From Labilithrix luteola (GTDB lineage: Bacteria; Myxococcota_A; Polyangia; Polyangiales; Polyangiaceae): DNA of 7,886 bases. The position numbers were made by a program, and so were the translations under genes. The stretch is from assembly GCA_026225435.1 (NCBI GenBank), contig JAMFST010000414.1:1-7886 (forward strand), read 5' to 3'. Shown piece after piece: positions 1 to 6,584 of the stretch (position 1 is the first letter of the stretch; every line of letters starts with the position of its first letter). The notes beneath the pieces were generated by a model. It worked only from the letters and a program-made list of their open reading frames with translations. It ran no database searches and had not been told where the DNA came from.

Positions 1-32
1 GTCAGACCTTCCAGGCGCATTCGCTCGCTCAT
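1..32 (-). CDS. Possible 5' end of a gene leaving the left edge
   Basis: An ATG on the minus strand at 32-30 opens a frame that reads MSERMRLEGL and runs off the window. An AAGGTG sequence lies six bases upstream and could serve as the ribosome binding site. Only ten codons are visible, so neither the product nor the reality of the gene can be judged. If real, it is divergently transcribed from the DUF2277 gene and shares the 33-210 intergenic region with it. Confidence 0.3.
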   Translation of the reverse strand, partial: MSERMRLEGL

Positions 33-210
33 GGGGGGCACCTTAGGCCGAAGTTGCCAATCGCTGACATGAAACGAATATGAAATTGCTGACGCGGTCG
101 ATCGTCACCGCCAGGGGCGCGACTCGGTCTACGCGACGAGCCTGCTGACGGGCTCGGCGCAGGCCTTCGTCGCCTGGAGGTTTCACCGATCGTCGCGCTA
201 CGATCAGCTC
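33..210. other. Intergenic region upstream of the DUF2277 gene
   Basis: These 178 bases hold no convincing gene. The part around 54-90 is noticeably richer in A and T than the rest of the window. It contains TTGCCA at 54-59 followed about 17 bases later by GAATAT/AATATG, which could be a weak sigma-70-type promoter for the plus strand, but the match to -10 is poor. A short perfect inverted repeat lies near the right end (188-205). A GGAGG at 176-180 is about 30 bases from the start codon at 211, too far to act as its ribosome binding site unless the hairpin brings it closer. Confidence 0.4.
188..205 (+). promoter_or_regulatory. Small hairpin just upstream of the DUF2277 start codon
   Basis: GATCGT at 188-193 and ACGATC at 200-205 form a perfect 6-bp stem with a 6-base loop, ending five bases before the ATG at 211. 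It lies where a ribosome binding site would be expected, and no clear Shine-Dalgarno sequence is visible there. If the stem forms it would shorten the distance between GGAGG (176-180) and the ATG from 30 to about 12 bases. It could equally be an operator half-site pair, or chance. No function is demonstrated. Confidence 0.3.
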
Positions 211-483
211 ATGTGCCGCAACATCCGCGTCCTCCACAACTTCGAGCCGCCGACGACCGAGGACGAGATCCGCGCCGCCGCGTTGCAGTACGTGCGCAAG
301 GTGAGCGGCGTGACCAAGCCGTCGCTGGCGAACGAGGCGGCCTTCGCTCGCGCCATCGAGGAGATCGCCGCCTCCACCGCGCAGCTCCTCGAGCAGCTGC
401 CTCCCCGCGAGCCACATCGCACCCGCGAAGGGGAGAAGCAGAAGGCGCGCCTTCGCTTCCTGCGCCGCTCTCCCACCGCGTGA
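211..483 (+). CDS. DUF2277 family protein
   Basis: This 90-residue protein is recognised as the DUF2277 family by its opening (MCRNIRVLHNFEPPTT) and by the central block EIRAAALQYVRKVSG-TKPS followed by NEAAFARAIEEI. The MCRNI opening is characteristic of the family, which fixes the start at 211 despite the absence of a good Shine-Dalgarno. Length is typical. The C-terminal third is basic and charged (residues about 65-90, many Arg and Lys). There is no signal peptide or membrane segment, so it should be a small cytosolic protein. The function of the family is unknown. It is the only plus-strand gene in the window and ends three bases from the convergent response regulator gene, so there is no evidence that it belongs to the GTPase module. 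Confidence 0.9.
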   Translation: MCRNIRVLHNFEPPTTEDEIRAAALQYVRKVSGVTKPSLANEAAFARAIEEIAASTAQLLEQLPPREPHRTREGEKQKARLRFLRRSPTA

Positions 484-486
484 GCG

Positions 487-2013
<1,527 letters not shown>

Positions 2014-2125
2014 CGAAGCTTTCCTCGTACGAACAGAGTCTCGTCTCCTGCCGCCCGCTCGGTACGTCCAGCCGGCCCTTCAGGATAAGGACTCCGCGCG
2101 AGAGGGGAAAGCCGCTGGCGTACGC
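2014..2125. other. Gap between kinase and response regulator genes
   Basis: This 112-bp gap is the longest inside the minus-strand gene run and is large enough to hold a promoter for the regulator. I found no clear -24/-12 sigma-54 promoter (TGGCAC-N5-TTGC type), no good sigma-70 promoter, and no strong stem-loop followed by a T run. The only firm element is the regulator's ribosome binding site GAGGAA at 2021-2026. Whether the regulator is read through from the kinase gene or has its own promoter cannot be settled from the sequence. Confidence 0.5.
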
Positions 2126-3373
2126 TCACTCGATAATTCGTAGCGAAATGGCGAAAATAGTCGGCCCACCTCTAGCGGAGCTGAGGTCCAGGCGGCCGCC
2201 GTTCTCGCTCACGATCTGCTGCGCGATCGACAGGCCGAGACCCGTCCCTTGTGGCTTCGTGGTGAAGAACGGATCGAAGATCCGGCTGCGCAAGTCCGCG
2301 GGAATACCTGGCCCGTCATCGACGACCTCGAAGCGCACCCACGTTAGAGGCGGGACGGCGACAGGTGTGAAGGCGGCGGGGGGTGTATCTCGTGGAGGAG
2401 GTGTGGACTTTCTCCCCCGATGGTCCCCTTCGGGCGCGGCTGCGCGTGTGACTCGCAGGAGCACCTTCTCCGGCGTGCTCACCGCGTCGAGCGCGTTCTC
2501 CAGCAGGATCGTCAGCGCCTGGGTCAGCTGTTCGTCGTCGGCGAGGACGTCGGGGAGCTCGGAGTCCATCTCCACGCGCATCTGCGCGCCGGACGCCTTG
2601 GTGCGCTGGTAGACGCTGGCGACCGCGCCGGCGCCGATCTCCCACGGTCGATGGGCTGCCAGCTTGGCGCTCGCCGGACGACCGAAGCGAAGCGAGGTGC
2701 GCACCAGCCGCTCGATCCGCGCCAGGACCAGCAACATCCTGCGGGCATGCGGCAAGGCGACACCGGCCGCGGCCAGCTCCTCGCCCAGCTCCTCGGCGAT
2801 GGATCGGAGCGCCGCGACCGGGTTGCGGATCTCGTGGGCGAAGCCGGCCACCATGGGGCCCATGGCGGCGAGCCGCTCGAAGCGACTGCGCTCGGCCTCC
2901 TTCCGTCGCTCCTCGCCAACGTCGCGGAAGATGAGGAAGAAGCCGACCCGCACGCTGCTGTCGCCGTCGCCGGTGTGGACATCGCCGCGGGTGATGGACA
3001 GCTCGAGGTCGAGCGGCGACTGGTTGCGGGTCAGCAGCGGATGGATCAGCGTGAGCCGCGCGTCCTCTCCGAGCAGCTCGGCGGGGGAGCGCTCGAAGCC
3101 CAGGAGGTACTGCACGGTGACGCCGACCACGTCCTCGGGGATCTGCAAGAGCGCGAGAGCGCAGCGATTGGCGAAGGTGATGGTCCCATCGGGCTGCGTC
3201 GTGATGACGCCCACGTCGACCCCGTCGAGGATGGCGTGATCGAGCTCGCGCTCCTCCGCCAGCGCTCGCCGGGCGATCGCCAGCTTCGTCCGCAGCTCGT
3301 AGATCTCCTGGCGAAGACTCTCCACGGTTGCCTCCTCGGGCGCGCCCATCGGCCGCGGCGCTCTTGGGATCAT
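2126..3373 (-). CDS. Soluble PAS-domain sensor histidine kinase, NtrB-like
   Basis: This 415-residue cytosolic kinase would autophosphorylate on His and pass phosphate to the adjacent NtrC-type regulator. A short coiled coil (about 14-45) leads into a PAS domain (about 46-155; DGVDVGVITTQPDGTITFAN, then FFLIFRDVGEER). The dimerisation/phosphoacceptor helix carries H180 in GFAHEIRNPVAALR. The ATPase domain has the N box LLENALDAV (N293), G1 DDGPGIP (352-358), the F box FDPFFTTK (366-373) and G2 GTGLGLSI (376-383). No transmembrane segment is present, so the signal is likely internal. A Pro-rich insert (about 311-345) separates the N and G1 boxes. The ATG at 3371-3373 overlaps the stop of the GTPase gene as ATGA, which implies translational coupling; GGGGAAGG lies just upstream. 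The reading frame stays open far upstream (to about 6043), but that part is opposite-phase shadow of the neighbouring genes. M9 is a possible alternative start. Confidence 0.93.
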   Translation of the reverse strand: MIPRAPRPMGAPEEATVESLRQEIYELRTKLAIARRALAEERELDHAILDGVDVGVITTQPDGTITFANRCALALLQIPEDVVGVTVQYLLGFERSPAELLGEDARLTLIHPLLTRNQSPLDLELSITRGDVHTGDGDSSVRVGFFLIFRDVGEERRKEAERSRFERLAAMGPMVAGFAHEIRNPVAALRSIAEELGEELAAAGVALPHARRMLLVLARIERLVRTSLRFGRPASAKLAAHRPWEIGAGAVASVYQRTKASGAQMRVEMDSELPDVLADDEQLTQALTILLENALDAVSTPEKVLLRVTRAAAPEGDHRGRKSTPPPRDTPPAAFTPVAVPPLTWVRFEVVDDGPGIPADLRSRIFDPFFTTKPQGTGLGLSIAQQIVSENGGRLDLSSARGGPTIFAISLRIIE

Positions 3374-4884
3374 GCCGCCTTCCCCGATCCGAGGCCCGCG
3401 ACCTCGGCGTGCGAGAGGCGTCGCCGCAGCTCGGCGGAGAACGCCTCGAGGACCATCGGCCCGTTTCCACGCGCCGTCTCGACGATGCGCACCGCCTCGG
3501 CGACGGCCGCGTCCACCTCCGCCTCCGCGATGGGCGCGCGGCCGAGGTCTCCCACGTAGCGCACGACCCCCTCCTGCACCCCGAAGGCGCGCGGCTCGAA
3601 GCTCATGCCGATCCCCTGAAGGCGCGCCAGGGTCACCGCCGTCGCCAGCGCGTTGCCGAAGGCCACCAGCGCAGGGCCGGTCGCCGCCGCATCCTCGTGA
3701 CGCTCCTCGAGCCAGCTCACGAGATCGGGCATCCGCGGGGTGAGCGTCCAGATCCAGGTGGCCTCGCGGCCGTCGTCCTGCGCGACGAGCACCGTCTCCG
3801 GCGCGAGCAGGGGACCGAGCTGGGTGCGCTCTCGCGCCGCGCGAACCAGCGCTTGCCGCGCGCTCTCGGCGTCCTCGAAGCGGGCCGCGAGCGCGGTGCG
3901 CAGGACGAAGTTGCCAGCATCGCGGACGAAGGCCCCCTCGCCGGTGGCGCTGGGGACGGCGTCGCGTAACGCTCCACCGTCGTGGAGATCGTGGAGCGTT
4001 CCGCGACCGGTGTGCGCCGGCCAGACGAACCCCGTGGGCACGTCCCCTTGCGGAAGCCGCGGGAGAGACGCGCTGCGACCGGCCCGCGCCGGCACCTCCA
4101 CCGGGGCCTCGACGTCGCCCTCTCCGACGACGTCCACGTCTTGCTCGTCCGAGGGGCCCTCGAGCCCGGCGAGGAGAAAGGCCGCCGACGCCTCCTCGAG
4201 CAGCATCTCCGCCGCCATCTCCGGATCGAGCGCGGCCTCGGCCAGCTCGGCGAGCAGATCCGCCGGCCGGTCCGCCGCCCGCACCGGCACCTGCAGCGTG
4301 CCGGCGTTCGACTGCTCTTGCATGCGCCGCGAGACCGCGCGCACCGCGTGGACGAAGGTGTCCACCACGCCGATCCCGTCGGCAGCGATCGCCTCGACGA
4401 AGGGGACCCCTTCGCGACCGAGCTCGCGCAGGAGCGCGCCACCGGCGAGCGCCCCCGCCTGGTCCTGCTTGTTCGCCTGGATCAAGAAGGGGAGCGGCGC
4501 GCCGCGCTCGCGACCGATGGCGTCGACCAGCTCGAGCCCCTCCCGCGCGCGCTCCACCGAGCTCGCCGTGCTGTCGCAGACGTACACGATGACGTCCGCC
4601 GTCGCCAGGAGGTGCCGTCGCCGCGGCGTCAGCACCACGTGACCGGGGACGCTGATCACCTGGCAGAGGAGCGGGAAGCCGCACACCACGCCGGCGCTGA
4701 TCTGCGCCCAGTCGAAGTACAGCGTGCGCCCGTCGAGCTCCGCCGGCGTGTACAGCTCGGTGGTGCGCTGGGTGGCGAAGAGGGCGCACAGCTGGCGCAG
4801 GTTGGTCGTCTTGCCCGAGCCCGCGACGCCGTCGTAGACGACGCGCACACCCATCCTCTGCTCGGCAGGGTCGAAGAAGGCCAT
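3370..4884 (-). CDS. MglA/Ras-like small GTPase with large C-terminal extension
   Basis: This 504-residue protein begins with a bacterial MglA-type G domain (about 12-190). It has the P loop GVAGSGKT (19-26), a G2-like segment RTLYFDW with T54, a G3-like VPGH (79-82), G4 NKQD (138-141) and a G5-like segment near 162-170. MglA itself has PGQ at G3, so the catalytic-loop Gln is His here. A variable, acidic linker (about 190-275) is followed by a domain of about 220 residues that is not typical of the family. It starts near GFVWPAHTGR (285-294) and contains ATWIWTLTPRMPDLVSWLEE and GMSFEPRAFGVQEGVVRYVGD, whose spacing loosely recalls a degenerate kinase-like fold (inference only). The usual MglA length is about 195 residues. 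There are no membrane segments. The start is supported by AGGAA (4893-4897) eight bases upstream, and the gene begins three bases after the stop of the DUF4388 gene. A likely role is a GTP-controlled switch feeding the downstream kinase. Confidence 0.88.
   Translation of the reverse strand: MAFFDPAEQRMGVRVVYDGVAGSGKTTNLRQLCALFATQRTTELYTPAELDGRTLYFDWAQISAGVVCGFPLLCQVISVPGHVVLTPRRRHLLATADVIVYVCDSTASSVERAREGLELVDAIGRERGAPLPFLIQANKQDQAGALAGGALLRELGREGVPFVEAIAADGIGVVDTFVHAVRAVSRRMQEQSNAGTLQVPVRAADRPADLLAELAEAALDPEMAAEMLLEEASAAFLLAGLEGPSDEQDVDVVGEGDVEAPVEVPARAGRSASLPRLPQGDVPTGFVWPAHTGRGTLHDLHDGGALRDAVPSATGEGAFVRDAGNFVLRTALAARFEDAESARQALVRAARERTQLGPLLAPETVLVAQDDGREATWIWTLTPRMPDLVSWLEERHEDAAATGPALVAFGNALATAVTLARLQGIGMSFEPRAFGVQEGVVRYVGDLGRAPIAEAEVDAAVAEAVRIVETARGNGPMVLEAFSAELRRRLSHAEVAGLGSGKAA
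3968..4000. repeat. 10-bp perfect inverted repeat inside the GTPase gene
   Basis: AACGCTCCAC at 3968-3977 is matched by its exact reverse complement GTGGAGCGTT at 3991-4000, with a 13-base spacer. The right-hand GTGGAG also occurs inside the spacer (3983-3988), so two alternative pairings are possible. It falls in the codons for the LHDLHDGGAL segment of the C-terminal domain, so the repeat partly reflects the repeated Leu-His-Asp codons. A hairpin in the mRNA is possible; there is no T run to suggest a terminator. Confidence 0.45.
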
Positions 4885-4887
4885 CGG

Positions 4888-5769
4888 TCAGGTTCCTGGT
4901 TTCTGGTGGGCGCGTTTGAGCTCGGCGCGCCGGTTCAAGATGCGCCCGGGCCCCTGGGGGCCGGTCTCGCCGACGATCATGCCCTTTCCGTGGACCAAGG
5001 CGACGAGCGAGTCGGCGCTGGCGGAGCGCTTGAGCGAATTGGGTAACGCGACGACCAGGAGCGGCGCATCGCCGTGGAGGATGCCGGCCACGTCGAGAGA
5101 CGAGGCGGCCCACTTGCCGATGCGACCGAGCATCTTGGCCGAGGGGTACCAGTCGCCGCGCACGGCGACGGGATCGGGGGCCGCGCTGGCGGCGTTGCGA
5201 ACGAAGGCGACCGCCCACTCGCCCTCGCGGAAACAGGCGTCGAGCTCGTCGGACAGCTCGCGCGAGAGCATGGGATAAAGCAGTCCGCGAGCGCGCGCGA
5301 GCAGCTCGGCGGACGTGAAGGTGAAGCGAGGGCTGTAGCCGGACCCATCGCGCGGGACCCAGACGGCGCGCGCGTCCTCGTCGCAGAGGCGGTTCAACGA
5401 TTCGGCGGTGTGAATGAGCAGAGCGTGGCGAAAGTCGTCCGCGGAGATGATCCCCGCGCTGACCAGGTGCTCGCCCAGCGGCACCCCGCGCTGCTGACAG
5501 GCGCGGAAGTGCCCTTCCATGGTGACCTCGTCGACACCGGAGCTGAAGACGAGGAGCTGGGTGAGCCGGCGAGACAGACCGCTCGCCGCCGCCCAGCAGA
5601 TACGACCCCCCTCGACGAAGACCGCTCCGTTCAGGAGCCGCTCCCCGGTGAACACCAGCTGGCCTACTGCTCCCCCTGCTGGCCCGTCGAGGTCGTCGAC
5701 GAGCTCGCAAAGCGCGGCCACCGTGGGTACCGGGAAGCTCGTGCCTTCGGTCGAAGGCAACGCGGTCAC
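4888..5769 (-). CDS. DUF4388/PatA-like protein of the GTPase module
   Basis: This 293-residue protein starts with a GTG (5767-5769) that overlaps the stop of the preceding Roadblock-like gene as GTGA, so it is probably translated by coupling; its own Shine-Dalgarno is weak. The longer frame upstream is only shadow of that gene. Residues about 16-75 resemble the DUF4388 (PatA N-terminal) pattern: a helix followed by GQLVFTGERLLNGAVFVEGGRICWA, that is a strand, a Gly turn and a 'GGRI-W' strand. Residues about 95-120 (PLGEHLVSAGIISADDFRHAL) resemble the short helical repeat seen at the end of such domains and in the MshEN/PilB N-terminal family. The C-terminal half (about 150-275) has alternating strands and helices, including LLVVALPNSL and LVALVHGKG, and is not recognised. 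There is no signal peptide. DUF4388 proteins are frequent in myxobacterial signalling loci; the biochemical role is unknown. It is likely a scaffold or adaptor between Roadblock proteins, GTPase and kinase. Confidence 0.75.
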   Translation of the reverse strand: MTALPSTEGTSFPVPTVAALCELVDDLDGPAGGAVGQLVFTGERLLNGAVFVEGGRICWAAASGLSRRLTQLLVFSSGVDEVTMEGHFRACQQRGVPLGEHLVSAGIISADDFRHALLIHTAESLNRLCDEDARAVWVPRDGSGYSPRFTFTSAELLARARGLLYPMLSRELSDELDACFREGEWAVAFVRNAASAAPDPVAVRGDWYPSAKMLGRIGKWAASSLDVAGILHGDAPLLVVALPNSLKRSASADSLVALVHGKGMIVGETGPQGPGRILNRRAELKRAHQKPGT

Positions 5770-6155
5770 GCCGCGCGCCCGACCTGCCCAGCGAGATCGC
5801 CCAGCCAGGCGCGAAAGAGCGCGAGGTTGGTCCCCGCCTTCGCCAGTCCGACGACCACCAGCTCGGGTTGCGCAGGCACCCGTGCGTAGGCGTGGATCCA
5901 TTCGTCCGAGGCGACGAAGGCGCAGGAAGGTTCCTCCAGACTGTCCAGATCGTCCGACCCGTCGGCGTCCTCGAGGAAGCGCGGACGCGCGCACAGCTGG
6001 GTGGCGGAGAAGGCCGCGACCTCGACGAGCTCGCGCGAGACATCGCCGCGGACGTACATCCCGAGGAGCAGCCCCGCGTGCCCGTCGAGGCAGGCGACGG
6101 CCGACACGTCGGGGCGGAGATCGAGCGCGTTCTGCATCGTGGTTTCGAGGTTCAC
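5766..6155 (-). CDS. Roadblock/LC7-like protein, divergent copy
   Basis: This 129-residue protein has the outline of a Roadblock/LC7 domain: an N-terminal helix (LETTMQNALDLRP), a strand pair around DVSAVACLDGHAGLLLGMYV (16-35), a helix (40-55), and later strands (EPSCAFVASDEWIHAYARV and PELVVVGLAK) leading to a C-terminal helix. Between the central helix and the third strand sits an acidic loop, residues about 60-76, with eight or nine Asp and Glu. Assignment is by fold pattern rather than strong motifs, so it is moderate. Roadblock proteins usually dimerise and bind small GTPases, as MglB does with MglA. The GTG start (6153-6155) is supported by a strong AAGGAG at 6162-6167. The gene is 15 bp after the other Roadblock gene and overlaps the next gene by four bases, so stoichiometric production with it is likely. 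Confidence 0.7.
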   Translation of the reverse strand: MNLETTMQNALDLRPDVSAVACLDGHAGLLLGMYVRGDVSRELVEVAAFSATQLCARPRFLEDADGSDDLDSLEEPSCAFVASDEWIHAYARVPAQPELVVVGLAKAGTNLALFRAWLGDLAGQVGRAA

Positions 6156-6161
6156 GGCAAG

Positions 6162-6167
6162 CTCCTT
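6162..6167 (-). promoter_or_regulatory. Ribosome binding site that decides a GTG start
   Basis: AAGGAG on the minus strand lies six bases before the GTG at 6155-6153. It is the best Shine-Dalgarno in the operon and identifies the GTG, rather than the internal ATG six codons later, as the start of the divergent Roadblock-like protein. Confidence 0.75.
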
Positions 6168-6170
6168 TGG

Positions 6171-6539
6171 TCAGGCCAGCTGGGCGGCGTGCTTGTTCAC
6201 GACGGTGCGCACGATGGCGATGTTCGCCGCCGAGCGATCCGCCGCCAGGTAGATGAACACCGTCGGCGAGACGATCTTGATGAAGTGGATCTGGTCGCCG
6301 AGCGTGAGGATCATGTCCTCGAGGTTGGTCTTCAACCCGAGCGCCTTCATGATCTTCTGCTTCTGCTTCACGAGCTCGCTGTTGTACGCGCTGGCGACGG
6401 CGAGATCGAAGTCGCTCCGCGTCGAGCGCACGGCGAGGGTCATGCCCGAATCTAGATCGACGAGCGAAGCGGCGATGAAGCCGGGAATGTCGTTGGCGAA
6501 GTGGTCGAAGGATTCGTTGACGATCTTGTCGTTGGCCAT
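6171..6539 (-). CDS. Roadblock/LC7 domain protein
   Basis: This 122-residue protein consists of a single Roadblock/LC7-type domain. The pattern is an N-terminal helix (ESFDHFANDIPGF), a strand pair with the dG turn (FIAASLVDLDSGMTLAVRST, 21-40), a helix (SDFDLAVASAYNSELVKQKQ), then NLEDMILTLGDQIHFIKIVS and VFIYLAADRSAANIAIVRTV with a closing helix. The 'IPGF-AASLVD-DSG' and 'D-ILTLGDQIHFIK' blocks are typical of bacterial Roadblock proteins next to MglA-like GTPases. The protein is expected to be a cytosolic dimer that binds one of the two GTPases, as MglB binds MglA, or that serves as a platform for complex assembly; which GTPase it serves is not evident. The ATG at 6537-6539 has GGAG (6547-6550) seven bases upstream. 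It lies 45 bp downstream of the coiled-coil GTPase gene and 15 bp upstream of the second Roadblock-like gene. Confidence 0.85.
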   Translation of the reverse strand: MANDKIVNESFDHFANDIPGFIAASLVDLDSGMTLAVRSTRSDFDLAVASAYNSELVKQKQKIMKALGLKTNLEDMILTLGDQIHFIKIVSPTVFIYLAADRSAANIAIVRTVVNKHAAQLA

Positions 6540-6584
6540 GGGGTAGCTCCGGTCAGTGTTCGGGGTGGGTGCTGCGAGGGCAGT
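6540..6584. other. Short spacer between coiled-coil GTPase and Roadblock genes
   Basis: This 45-bp spacer contains the GGAG ribosome binding site (6547-6550) of the Roadblock gene and nothing else recognisable. There is no terminator-like stem with a T run, consistent with co-transcription. Confidence 0.6.

Noticed and set aside
2014..2125. A sigma-54 promoter for autoregulation of the response regulator
   Set aside because: No -24 GG / -12 GC pair with the right spacing and surrounding bases could be made out on the minus strand.
2420..5046. Plus-strand open frames opposite the kinase and GTPase genes (for example 2420-3559, 3328-3969, 3982-5046)
   Set aside because: All are antisense readings of genes with strong family motifs; none has a ribosome binding site or a recognisable protein.
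5770..5994. N-terminal extension of the DUF4388-like protein up to 5994
   Set aside because: The extra residues are out-of-phase shadow of the second Roadblock-like gene. The GTG at 5769, overlapping that gene's stop, is the natural start.
3374..6043. A very long minus-strand open frame continuing upstream of the kinase and apparently adding about 890 residues to it
   Set aside because: The added part is Arg/Ala/Gly-rich nonsense lying over the GTPase and DUF4388 genes in another phase. Those genes have clear domains, good starts and short spacing, so the kinase starts at 3373.
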